A stretch of 64,000 nucleotides of DNA. Source: Lophius americanus (taxonomy: Eukaryota > Chordata > Actinopteri > Lophiiformes > Lophiidae). A model generated the notes under the pieces. The model had not been told where the DNA came from and made no database searches. It worked only from the letters and a program-made list of their open reading frames with translations. The DNA lies in assembly GCA_037951165.1 (NCBI GenBank), contig JBBDHG010000112.1:1078501-1142500 (forward strand). The letters are read 5' to 3'. The position numbers and the translations under genes were made by a program. Of the stretch, positions 50,252 to 62,805 are shown piece by piece. Positions within the stretch are counted from its first letter, which is position 1. The number at the start of each line of letters is the position of its first letter.

Positions 50252-53200
50252 AATTATAATCTACAACAACCATCCAGGTGGTAATTTACTAGACATCCAA
50301 ATGTTCGCAAACTGAAGACTTGATACGATTCTTTGGTGGAACAAACGCTGGAGTTTCAGTAACCTCTGCCATTTCCACGCATTAAGGTGATGCGCACTGT
50401 TTGACCACAAAGACACCCGTACACACACGTGACTCTAGACAAGGGAGAAATTTCCCATGCCTCATACATAATCGGTCTCCCAAAACAGCGTTGTTTATAG
50501 AATTCTTACGATTATAACACAGTGACTTTAGTAATCGCGGGTCATCACAAAAATTGTTAATCATGACATCCGTAATAGCAAAAATTCCCTCAAGTTCTCT
50601 TTGTCAAAAGGACAGTCCATGGAAGGGGTGACATCCAGGTACTCTAAAACAGAGTGCTTCCGTATCCATTATCTTCCTGCCTCATCATCGCTGAGAAAAA
50701 GCGTAGACAGTCTCAGGAACCCGAGTTAGAGGCTTAACATCATCTGTAACCACTACTGCTAGTATGTACTGTGTTTTGAATATGTGATGCTTATGGTCTG
50801 TCAAATACTTGGGATCTCACGGCCGGCTTGGAGGTGGTATAACAGCTCAGCTGAAGGGGTTCGAAGCAATGTTCTCAAGAATTTTGTTGTCACGTCACCT
50901 TTAATTTTGATTTAAACAGTATATTTTGTGGCGGGGAACTTGCTGCTCATCAAACAAATTATTCTGATATCCAGTTATACTTGCAATTTTGAGAATGTGT
51001 GCATGCTGGTTTTGTTGAGAAAGAACAGACAAAAAACATTATTGGCTCCCATAAACCCTGCATGTACTGTAGGAAACACTCCAAAGTCACTACTGGAAAT
51101 TATCTTTGTGTTTCTAAAATTAACTTTCCTGAATTGAATTTGTTTATCCTCACATGACCTCCCCATCTCAGAAGTTACTTCCAAAAAAAACTCTTCAACG
51201 CAGCTCTGTACAGGCTCACTTCACTTAATGTTATGTCCATGTTCTCTTAAAATGGGTCTTTTCCTTGAACCCTTCAGTTAGTTTCTCTTCATGCAACAAA
51301 CACCATACCCCCCAGGGAGTTCAGCCATCGCCAGAATGAGTTAAGTGTCAGAGAAAGAGCATCTTTTTCAATGAACAGGATCTTTTATGGCACCCAGCAC
51401 TCTTTTGACGGCTGTAATGGTGCAGTTCAGAGAATCTGCGCCTATTTAAGGTGATACTTGTGACATTAGGCCCAGGGATGAGGGGGTGGGGCGTGATGGT
51501 AGACAAATACAGTGTAACATTATTGGGAGAATGTGACTCTGTGTTGGTCCTCGCAGGTCATAAGCCAGCAGGTCTGATTGATGTTTCAGCAGCTGGAAAA
51601 TATTTGCATACCTCTGCTTAATACAGGTTATCAAGCGCAGATATGCAAACATTGTAGCAAGAGATCTCATGAAGAAATCTATCATTCAAATTAATAATCA
51701 CCCGTACACAGTTAGCATCAGCACACGGACTGGCTTATCTCAAATTTCCAATGGAGGTAGTTAACTATGACATGCACCTGCTGCGGCATTCGTATTAAGA
51801 GATGTATAATTTTTTTGGAACGATACTGTGAAGGTTAAATAGTTCATATTTTAGCCAATAGGAAGAAACTCACAAATGTAAATTTCCTCCCAGGCTGATG
51901 TATTAGATTATGAGGACTTGTACTACATCTTATCATCATCAATTCTACTTCCTTTACACAGTTTTCATCCAGCTATCGTGGTAGAATGTAGTTCTTTTTA
52001 ATTCTGTCATTCCCCTTTGCCCGACATGATCATGTCAGAATGATGAAGTATATGAGAAAGATGTTTGAAAAATATTATGCCCTTGGCTGTTTGTGTAATC
52101 TCCACCTGATAGCTTCACTGGTAATATATATTTGCAAGGTGAGCAAAATAAATGCTCTGGTAGTCTTTCTGTCCTCACTTAAATGCTTCCCTTGACGATA
52201 GCATAGAGTTTTGACAGACAGATTGCATTAAAATGGTTGCTACAGGTCCCTGGTCATCTATATCCCCTTAGCCTTCGATCCACTCAATCTTAATTGAGCA
52301 GACATTGTAGCACAGGAAAGGACTCACTCATAGCGGGACTTTCTGTGCGTCATCCCCTCTCCTGTCTTCACTGCACGTTCATGGATCTGCTACCCTTGTA
52401 TGGAATGAATCAAGTGTATGCATTTCCCAATAAACTACAGATATCAGTTGTGGGGATAGGTGGGAAAAAAAACACATCAAACAGCTAAAAAAAGAATGGC
52501 AAAAAGGTGAAAAATTTCTCCGTTATCTGTCTATTTTTTGCTCTACTTCGGTTTCTCCACCTTATGTGAAATATCCTCCCTCTGTACTTCTCCTTTTTTT
52601 CGTTTTCATCCTATATTCCGTTGCTTTGTGTGCTCTCTCTCGCCCTCTTCCTTCCCACTGCTCACTGTGGTATGCAGACACGCAGGAATTTCTGGGCCTC
52701 AAAAGGATAGACCAAACTTGTCAGTACTGACTCCTTTTTCTAAAGTGTGCCTGCATTTGGTTGACAACTGAGTTACTCCCCATATGATTGGTCAATGCTC
52801 ATTTGTCCACAGCTCTTATTTTTTTTGTTAAAGTATGTATGTCAGTTTTTAGCTTGTACCCGACACAATTTGTTAGTGAATGATTTCATGGTGAGTGTTA
52901 ATCTCCATCCGGCATGGTTTTTTTCCAGAGATGTACATGTTATTGCGTGACCCCTAAAATGATGTCTTCTTCTGTGTGAAGTAAGGGTCTGCTGTTTGTA
53001 GAAACAGGAACTTCCATAGGCAAAATGTAACTGAGGAAAACACAGCATATCACAAGTTGAACGCACTGAAAGTCAGGCTGCATTAAAAAATTCTAATATT
53101 TTTGTCATCTTACTAATTCTTTCTGACTAGTGAGTTATATTTTTGTCTATGACATGTCGAAAAATGCCAATGATTTCCTAAAAACCCGAGGGTACTTGAA

Positions 53201-54837
53201 ATACTTTCACAATGAAAAATTCACAATCCAAAGATATTTACTTTACTATAAATGTAGGATCGAGGTGATATTAAGCATTCATATGATTGATTTTTGGGCC
53301 ACATGGGCCTTCATTGATAAGACAACTTGAAGATGAAATTAAGGGGTGTTGTGCATGCTGCAAAGGACCATGGGTGAAATTGAACCCTGCTGAATCTATC
53401 AAATTGTAATACAGGTACATTTCGCCCAGTCTGCATCACACAAACCTACGTTTATCAAGTTCAAATAAAGACTTGTCTTAAATTAATTAAAAATTAAAAC
53501 ATGTGTGAACTGATGCATTGACAGAATCCATGCCATTGCAAGATTCACTCTAGGAGAAACATCAGTTTCTATTATTTACCCCTCCTAATATATAGAAGAT
53601 GACACTAAGTATCACCCTCAGGTTGTCCTTAATATAAACTATGAGCTAGTGAGCTTGTCTCTTACGACGCATGTGTTTGTATCACCAGGCAGAATGACGT
53701 TAATATTTAGCATGCCTTGGCTGTTGCCTCCTCTCCCCAGTGTCCCCTGCTCCCGGCCCCGTGATGGCATTGTTGCAACTAAATAAGGCTTTGCTCTGGT
53801 GCTCTGGTCGAAGCCTATCAGCCAAACACACTGCACTCTGCTGTCTGTTCCAAAGACTGTCACCTTCACGGGGCATGTAGGTCTTGTGCAGCTCTGTTTT
53901 CTGGTGTTTGGATGAACTGTGATGGACCTGTGTGGGCACGGCTAACCATAAATCATCTGGCTATTTTTTGAGTAATTTGTATCCAGACAGAGACAGAATG
54001 GAATGAGTTTTTTTCCCTGAGGAATTTAGTTGTCATGTGCTGCTGGTCTTCCTTTTTTTAGTTGCCTGACTGCTCTGTACTAACATCTGACTTACACAAA
54101 TTCAAATTAATAATAATGAGGTCAACTGGACCAACAATATTCCTGGTGTGTGGACAGTAAGCATGTGACCCGGTGTAACTCATATCAATCACAAGGGAGG
54201 AGCAGTGAACATCAGCACACACACGACAACACCCCCAGTTCAACCGCAGGCCTAGAACTAGCCCAATATACCACTAGATGAACTTCCATTTTAGAACGCT
54301 TTTCCATATTCGGTTGTCTTCTTCCCCCTATTGAATCCTTCTCTACTTAGTTTATTCACACTTGATTTGCAGATGCATCTGATAAAAAAAAAAGAAATTT
54401 GAGCCTCAAAAGTAATGCTGGTCTATACTTCCCTTATCACACATCGTCTCTCTTCCTGCTGCCTTCCTCAGCCAATCCAGGCAGACTGTGCAAGGAAAGG
54501 GGTACCCTTCTCACTGAGTGTATTAAACTAGTTAATTGCAAGGGCCTCTCGGTAGAAAATAGTTTGTTAGCGGGGCTGTTTATTTGTGTTTATGTATGAG
54601 TGTTCTTCTGTGGACATGTGGACATGTGTACATGGGACTAGGCCAAAGTTGTGTCTCATTTTGCGTGTTCATCTCACTAAACAGATCTGAGTCAGCTCTC
54701 TATGGGAAGAACTGGAGAACTTACGGATCTTGCCTAATGGGGGATATATTGGCATGTGTATTGTGTGAGTGGGTTGTTGCAGATGTTTTTGGTTCCGGTG
54801 AAAATTTGTAAAGATTAGAATCAGTCTGCTTTATGAT

Positions 54838-54897
54838 AGGGCTGCAACAACAATTTTGATTTTTGAATAATCTGTCGATTATTGAAATGATTAATGG
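54838..54897 (+). repeat. Teleost DNA-transposon terminal fragment
   Basis: AGGGCTGCAACAACAATTTT, then TGAATAATCTGTCGATTATT. This matches by recall the terminal sequence of a very common fish non-autonomous DNA transposon (GGGCTGCAAC..CGATTAT). Only one end was located. Confidence 0.5.
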
Positions 54898-56118
54898 CCT
54901 ATTCGGAATTAAAATTAATGGATTTTTCCCTCATGCTTAAATGAAGGTTAAGTAAAAGTCACAATTAATAAATGCTTCTTATTTAACTATCAGCTTTTAA
55001 AGTTAGGTTTAGGTTGTTTTAGGAACTTGCCAACTAACAACAAAGACTATAAAGATGAATACTTCTTTTCATATACATCCTTTAATGGACTTTACTGCTT
55101 TTTATTACTGACGAGTTCCATATCAGGACAGGTCAGCGATGCAAATCTTGTTGTTTACATCCATTTTGGCCATGTCGAGGCAGCACTACTTTATAATGTT
55201 CCCTGTTGTGTTAGATAAGTTGAGCATTTATTTTAGAAAGAGAAAAAGACTAATACTCCGCCTTAATAAAGTATCAAGGAAATGTAAAGTACATTAAATT
55301 CTTCCAGTATGTGTTTTTTTCACAATAACCATTAAAGCATTCTTTGATTGAAGGCTGCAGACACCTAGGTTGAGACCACTTCAAAAAAAGAGAACAGAGA
55401 CAACAAAGACTAATACTGATGGAGCAAGGACAGTTTTGTCTGCTTAAGTGTGACAATAATTTCTTCAGTATCTGTGTGAGTATCCCTGGATTGAAAAACA
55501 GTAATGCAAGAATGTGTGCAGAGAACATCTTGGATAACAAGCACAGCCTCCCAGTCCTCTTTGATGGTATGAATGTCTGTAGGTGGGACTGTTTAAAGCT
55601 CCATAACTCCATACTGTAGACAGTGTGTATAGATTGAGACAGATGCTCCATGTCTGGAATTAGAATCTGTCTGGAGATGCCTCTTGTTTAAATGACACAG
55701 ATAATTGTGCCAATTGTGCTTTACTTGATAGCAGAATAATAGCTGTGATGATGCATTGCGCTCTTTTCCTCACTATTTGCCAAGATTGCTTGATCATTTG
55801 CTGAGATTTTCAGCATTTTTTTCAATGTAAACATATAATGCCTGCTTTCTTTGAAATTATATTTATTATTTATTTATTATTATTTATTACTTTTGAAAGA
55901 AAATATCCTATTCTTTGATTAATCATATACTACTGCTTTGATTATATTTATTTGCATTGCTAATTCTTTTTATTCTATTTATTTATAATTTTATTTTTTT
56001 TATTTTACAGAGCTTAATGAAATCCACATGTAATGAGAAATTAATGATTGCTTAATTACTACTAAGAGTTTGATGAATCCTGAAAACACAAATTAAAATT
56101 GGTCCATTACGTATTAGT

Positions 56119-56165
56119 GCAGGGCGATTAATCGTTAAAAAATTCTGACCTCGATTCATACATCT
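56119..56165. repeat. Possible hAT-like terminal fragment
   Basis: GTGCAGGGCGATTAATCG opens this stretch, resembling hAT-type ends (CAGGG...). The partner end was not found; a partly similar AATAATTGATTGTGAAAATG lies near 57200-57220. Confidence 0.3.
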
Positions 56166-58124
56166 ATGCATTCTCATTTTGAAGTTCGACAGCAGCTGGA
56201 TAATAAGAGGAGCTCCTAATTTCTCCTACAACAAATTTAAACGTGGTGTTAGACCACAAGATGCACAGCAGCAGAAACTGAACGAACATTTACTAAAAAA
56301 AAACAGCCATGAGGAAATCTGTGCAATTGATTTACTATATTTTAAGCACAGTATATTTGAAACAAGAGGGCTACATAAATCTTTAAGTTTACTTTTCCAG
56401 ACTCATCGATTATATGTCTGACTGAGGTTTGTGCAAGTAAGAATCTCTGGACACGACCATGGCCCGAATTTAAACATTTGTTTATATCAGTCGATTTTAT
56501 TAATGCGGTAATAGTGCCAACCGATGGTAGCAAAGCAACTACAAGCTGTTTTCAACCCCTTATAACAAAAAAGGAAGGCACTATTTCCACTGTTAAGTGG
56601 GTATGATGCTAGAGCAATAGAAATATGCTGTAGCTGTCAAAAAGTCTGTTGTGGAACTGTTTAAAATTATTATTATATCAATATGATAAATAATATTTTT
56701 TCTCCTCTAACCATTATGTCACTTAAACGCTCCAACACACCTCAAACAATGAATGGCTGTCTGTTAGATACGGAAAGGGATACTCATACTGGCACGACAC
56801 TCAACGGGGGAGTAGCCTAGATCCTCCCAAACTATCCGCTGGTAGCTTGCTAACCCCCGGCATCTTGTTGCAGTCCTTGTGTTTTCCAGCTTCTCGTTAC
56901 AAACTGCAATCAGCCTTCTATAAGGTACTTAATAAATTTAAGTTATTATTTTTATGATTGCAAGTCACCTCATCTCCACTCACTTGTCACCCATCAGACC
57001 GGCGTCTACCAGGAGACTCACCTCTCCCGGTGAACGGAGTGACCAGCACTAGCACTAGTTTACTGTTTGTTGGCTCGTTAGGTGTTTGACTCTACTGATT
57101 ATTGATCATAAACAGGAAGTTTCAGCACTTGGTATTAATTTATGTAGATGCAGCTCATGCCAAGACCCATTTTTATTCTCGCTCGAGACCGAACAATCAA
57201 AAATAATTGATTGTGAAAATGACCACTTCAAAACAAAGCAGTAGTTTGATTTCCTCTTTTATGAACTGTAATAGTTTTTCTGTGTTTGTTTATTCCTTTC
57301 TTGTTTTTTTTGGTTGAAACAGATAAAGCTTTCCATGAGGCAATGGTAGAGTCTTTCTATCCACCTCTTCGTTGAAAGGCTTTTTTCTTTGTGTACTATT
57401 CATAAACCCACCCAGGCTGCTCTCCTACAATTGGGGCCTCTATGACACAACCTGCACCCCTAAGAATAAGTAGGGCCTCCTCAATCCCCTGACACTGTTC
57501 CTGTGTTCATTATTCTTTTGTCCCATCCCAAATTTACATCTATTATGTATGTACATACAAGTATATTCACACATGCACAGATATAACCACATTCTCCAAA
57601 CTGGTACTCTTGATGAGGCCCTCTCCACCTCGGCTGTCGACCCGCCCTTCAAAACCCTCAGCTGAGGTTTGTTTTTCAGTCGGGTCCCTAAGGGAGTCTG
57701 GCTTGCTGCTGATATTGGTTCCTCAGCCCCGCTACTGTATGCCTCGAACGGCCACATTATGCTCAATCCAGAGCCATAATAGCATGTGAATAATGTCAGA
57801 AATAATAAATAAGGTTCCTGATGCCAGAGACATTTGGCATCAGGCAGTAACTGACTTGGTGTCACTATATGTCAATTCATGAATGTACATTCTTAACCAT
57901 TTCAATATTTTGTCATTTTGTCGTTTCGTAATTATAATTCATGGATAGAAAACATGACTGCAGGCAATCAAGTCAATTAAAGCTAATAGTAAAAACACCT
58001 TATGCTGATAAAACGCTTTATTCGAAACTCTGAGACACCTTACAGAATATAGTCAGGACAGAGAAGCGGCGAAAACAAGACGCAAGCGTCCTCTCAAAAT
58101 ATGTACATTTAATGAAATTCATTC

Positions 58125-58378
58125 ATTTGTTACACAGAGAGACAGACAACCATTCACACTCAAATTAACTCCTGTGGGAAATTTAGGGTCAGGGTCACCA
58201 ATTTACCTAGATTAGATTGCATATTTTTGGACTGTGGGAGGAAGCCGGAGTTCCCGGAGAGAACCCACGCAGACACAGGGAGAACATGCAAACTCAGCAC
58301 AGAAAGACCACTCGAGGTTGATTCGAACCTGGTACCTTCTCGCTGTTTTGCACCTGTGACACCATGCCGCCAAGCTAT
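58125..58378 (+). repeat. Family C repeat, most complete copy
   Basis: Contains AGAGACAGACAACCATTCAC, GGTCAGGGTCACCAATT, TTTTTGGACTGTGGGAGGAA, CCGGAGAGAACCCACGCAGA, GAGAACATGCAAACTCAGC and GATTCGAACCTGGTACCTTC. The GATTCGAACC-type block recalls a tRNA B-box-like motif of SINE-type elements, but the family could equally be a LINE tail. Very widespread in fish genomes by recall. Confidence 0.7.
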
Positions 58379-61300
58379 AAAACAACTAGAAATTATCCTT
58401 CAAGAAGGCAACTCTGTGTCATGTCCTGATTAGAAGGACGTAATGGTTTGCATCTTTGATATAGCACAATTCTTTGAAGTAATTTTTTCACCACATTCAC
58501 TGTTGTTTTGCACATGTGTACATGTAGACATGCGTGTGGACATACTGTATATTCTTGCACATCAGGTTAAGTTTAAAATAATAAGAAAGGTTCAATGCCT
58601 TCAGGGTGTTACATTCCAGTTCTTTTCATGTCACTTTTATAAAAATTTTTTTTTTTAGCATGTTTACTTTTGGATGATCTTGAGCTAGACTAACCTGAAT
58701 GTCAGTTCTATCTCGGTAATCATTCCCATGATAGCCTTGCTTATGTTTCTCTTGTGAAATTTAACAGACAACGAAACTATTATTTTTGTTGTATGTCTTT
58801 GTTTGTTCCTTTCTTCCTTGAAAAACTATCTGCGGTCGAAAGACAGAAGTGACAAACAGAGGTTGGAGCTAATGTTGGGTAAAACCTTCTCAGTAAGAGT
58901 CATATTCTTTTTAAGCACTAATGGACTTTTTATTTTTCAATTCTTAGACTTTTGTCTTTCAATTAGTACCTGTTATTAAATTTAAAATACTGATATTCAG
59001 TGATGAAATTATCATGTTTCGTTTATTTTCTTTATGATTGAGAGTTTTTCAGCCTAAGCTACTGTGAAAATGTAAGTAAAGATAAAAACGAATGTGCATT
59101 TAAAAGTAGTGCAACTGTAATGTTACTTCTTGCCCTCTCACCCCTTCTTAGGTACCTCATGTGTCCACTGTTTAATCTTTTTTTTGGAAAGACGCCCCAC
59201 AAATTCCTGTACCAGTAGAGAAAAGCAAGCCTGGGGGAGGGGTGTTTGTCAAAGCAAACTGATCAGTCAGTTGATCAGTCAGTTGAAGTGAGGGAGGGAT
59301 AGGAGGACAGAAACGGAGAACTCTTAACCCTGGATTGTTGATTCCAAGTAGTTAGGTAGTTTTATTTTGCTAATTGTTTCCCTTGCAGCAGCCACATGGC
59401 TGCACCCTCAAATGTTCCACAGTGCCAGTTCTTCCTCCCTTCTTAGCTGTAGGCAAGTCAGGGCAAAACGTGTAACCAGATTGTGGATGCATTGGTTTAT
59501 GGTAACCAGATGGATGCTGCTGCATAAAGGGAAGGAAACATTGAGGTTTAGATACTTTTGTATGATTGTATGCTCAATTGATATCGTTTGCTCTGATTTG
59601 CAAACTACAGGCTTGTCATTGACATGTGAATGCACAAAATGGGGTACAAGCAATCATTGTAGTCAAGATTGTATAGTTATGGCGAATAACTTTGCTCTGG
59701 CAGTTACTGGAACTGAAGCCCTTTTTACACCGCGATCCACAACATTACCACAACAAAGACTATTGTGTTTTTTAAAATTGTAAACCAGCATTACGCAAGC
59801 AAAAGAGGTGTGATGTAAAATACATTAGTCTTGTGTCCATCAAGAATTACTTTTTAAACAATGAAGTAATCATCGAAAAAAACAATCACACCTCTCTGTA
59901 ACATGGTGGTTTATATCATCTTCTGTTTATAGGGGAGAAAGCTCCTACGCTTTGCGCCATCTCCCAAATTTGAAGACATTCATGACGGCCCGTAATATAT
60001 CGCTATAACTTTACACCGCTCTCTTTTCATTCTGCCATGCCTCGTGTGTTAACAAAGATTTCCAATTCAGCACAGTTCCTACCTCTGATACCGTCACGGG
60101 AGAGGAACAACACAGACCCCTTATCACGCCATTGCAGCATTTTTACTGCATATATAATAAAGGTGCTACACTCCTGCCTTGAGCAGTGCATGTAAAAGGA
60201 CTTAAAGATTTTCTTTAGGGAGGGAGGGGAGGTTTTACAACAAAACATTAGAATTACAATACGTTTATGTATGTTAGCTGCATTTTCTCACATCTATTAC
60301 TAACTCACATCTATTATTAACTCTTTATAAGCATTTTCAAATAACAAATGCTCCGAAGAAAACATTGCAAACAAGATTATTCGAGCTTGAACATTTAATG
60401 TGGCTGTTTTTCAATTAAAGACATCTTGACTTAATCCATATAGTTTTAGACCTGATCTCCTTAAAACCAGCAGAACCAAATTTTCTTCTTCTTCATACAA
60501 CATTCACACATTTCCTGTTAATGGTGGACGGAAAAAGGAATTTGAATAAATGAATAGATGGCCAAAAACCAGAGCTAACAGAACCAAGATATCTCCCTAC
60601 AAATTTCTCTGACATATTTCAGCCTAAGCTGAGTTCACAATGTTTTGCTCATGACTAACATTCTCCATAGTCACTCCTTGCATGGCCCAGATCCCTGGCC
60701 GGTCGTTTTCTGTTCCTCTGTTGTACTGATGGAAAGATGACTCTGAGTGAGGTCAAACAAAGGCTTCCACAATGAGAAGAGAGGTTTGGACACACAGTAA
60801 GATTAACCTTTGAGTGCTTCCACAGAAATGGTTAGACTATATGGGTTTAGACAGCTGCTGTCCTAACTAGACCTATCCTTATCATGAAGTTGTAGCTGAT
60901 CTGTCAATACAAATGATTATGATTAAACATAAAATTATCTTCTTTTGTCTATATGTTCCCACCATTATCAGTTCGATTGTAGTTTAAAATCACATATACG
61001 CCTTAAGAAGTCAAAGAGCAATGTATGCATGATGCAAATAATGCACATGTCATATTTGTATTTCAACTCTCATGGAAAACCATGGGGTCAGAGGCCCAGG
61101 AAAGGGAGGGTTTTGCCTGTCTTTTTGAACAAAACATACAAGAACTTCACATGTCTACTCATGTGACCTCTAGTGTTGTCTTATTTTAGATACAAGAGGA
61201 GATCATGTGTGTATCTGACCCCTTTTGAAAAGTCTATTTCCAATAATGATGGAAAGTTTCCCTCCTTCCTCCCAGAATAAATAGCTGTCTTGACTCTTTG

Positions 61301-61979
61301 TTGGACTTCAGTGAGGGAATGAATTGTGCATTTGAAAAGCTTAGGATGTGTTCACTAGCTGACTTGAAGAAAAGTTTCAAAAGGCTATAAAGGCTTCAGA
61401 TATTTAATATAAATTATCTCTGAAAAGGTCCCCTGGATGGAGATCCGGCAAAAAATCTGTTGCTCTTAATAAAAACATGCTTCATTTTTTAAAGACAGTC
61501 AGTGTCATTTTTTGCATTGATCATACTGTGTTTCACAAATGAAGATAAAAAAAAACGTTAAGGAAAAACGTTCAAAAGGTTAGAATATAGTTTTTCAACA
61601 CATTTTTTTCTCTCGTGAGAAAAGTAGTTTGTTCCATCTGATATTCCTTTAACATTCAGAAGACTTGTCTTTTCTGAAACCTCTTATTATCCGTGCAACA
61701 TAAAACTTATACAAAGATTTAGTCAAGACAGGAGGGAATATCACACAAACCGTACCCACCTGCTTCACCAAACTTAATATACATACTATATATTAACCCT
61801 GATACGTAGTTTTGTCTTTTGACATTTAGATTTTTCTACAAACTAAGTCTTTTTGTTGTTAACATAGAAGGATGATTTTAAGGTGACTGTGAAGAGGCAT
61901 TGTCCTCTCCTTAGCAGATAACCAAAACAGTGTTAACTACTCTTGGCTCACCATTGAAGATATTTCTCATACTGGCGCA

Positions 61980-62009
61980 TTTTTTTTTTGTTTTTTTTTT
62001 GTTTTTTTA
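61980..62009. repeat. T-rich tract with G interruptions
   Basis: Thirty bases of T broken by three single G residues. A possible reverse-oriented retroelement A-tail, but no body recognised. Confidence 0.85.
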
Positions 62010-62330
62010 ATGTTGGGGGGATATATGTCCCCAGATGACTTGTGTATCAACTTTCTATGGGTTTTTCTCATAATAATTTACTAATTTCAGTGTGTATTAA
62101 TTAGTGATTGTGGATTGATTGCCTGCCTGTGTACTGTAACTCCACTTTGTGCTGTGAATAAGAAATAGGACAATCACTTGGTTGATCAAATGAACATTTG
62201 AAGTAAAGATATTCTGTTTTGTACCACACTAAACAAAGTATTGGCGGCAAGCAGCCATGTTTGAATGTTTTTTCTTCAAAGTTTATTTAAATGATTGGAC
62301 TGAGTGATGAGATGTATGAAAGCAAGAGAA

Positions 62331-62805
62331 ACTAGAAAAAGCACTCCGAGAACGCAAACCCCCGCCAAGGCACAACAGCATCCTAGGTTTAGAGAAAATT
62401 AATGGACTTCTCCATTAATGTCTGAGTTACTGCCAGTCTCTAAATCTACCAACAACTCCAACACTCTCACTCAGTATCGCTCAAATATTTTGTAGCCTGT
62501 CGTCTCCTCTGCCTTCCACTTCAGCATCTCTCTTTAGCCCACTGAGCCCCAAGCTCCAACCCCAAAGTACATAAAAGCAATAATAGGAACTATTGAAACT
62601 GACCTCCCATCTCCAAACCACAAAGAAACATCAAAAGGACGAAGGCAGCAATAGCCACATTGTGATGTCAATACTCCAAACTGCTTGTTATTCTCTATAT
62701 TATTTTAAATGCTGCAAACATGTAATGTCACCAAAATGTAATCACCTCTAGGATATGCCAAAACCTACCTCTGCGTGATACTTTGTACAAATCCATCCTC
62801 TAGTT
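62331..62805 (-). repeat. Dispersed repeat family B, copy 3 (inverted)
   Basis: The reverse complement of copies 1 and 2: ACTAGAAAAAGCACTCCGAG at 62331, CCCCCGCCAAGGCACAACAG near 62361, AATGTCTGAGTTACTG near 62417, AGCCCACTGAGCCCC near 62536, and CACCTCTAGGATATGCCAAAA near 62742. It retains both halves, so it shows that copy 2 is truncated. Confidence 0.75.

Noticed and set aside
57440..57865. 141-codon minus-strand open frame inside insr intron 2
   Set aside because: No recognisable domain, biased composition and no convincing splice or promoter context; best explained as chance. A protein search would settle it.
59259..59288. Tandem TGATCAGTCAGT duplication
   Set aside because: Only about two units; too short to call a repeat feature of interest.
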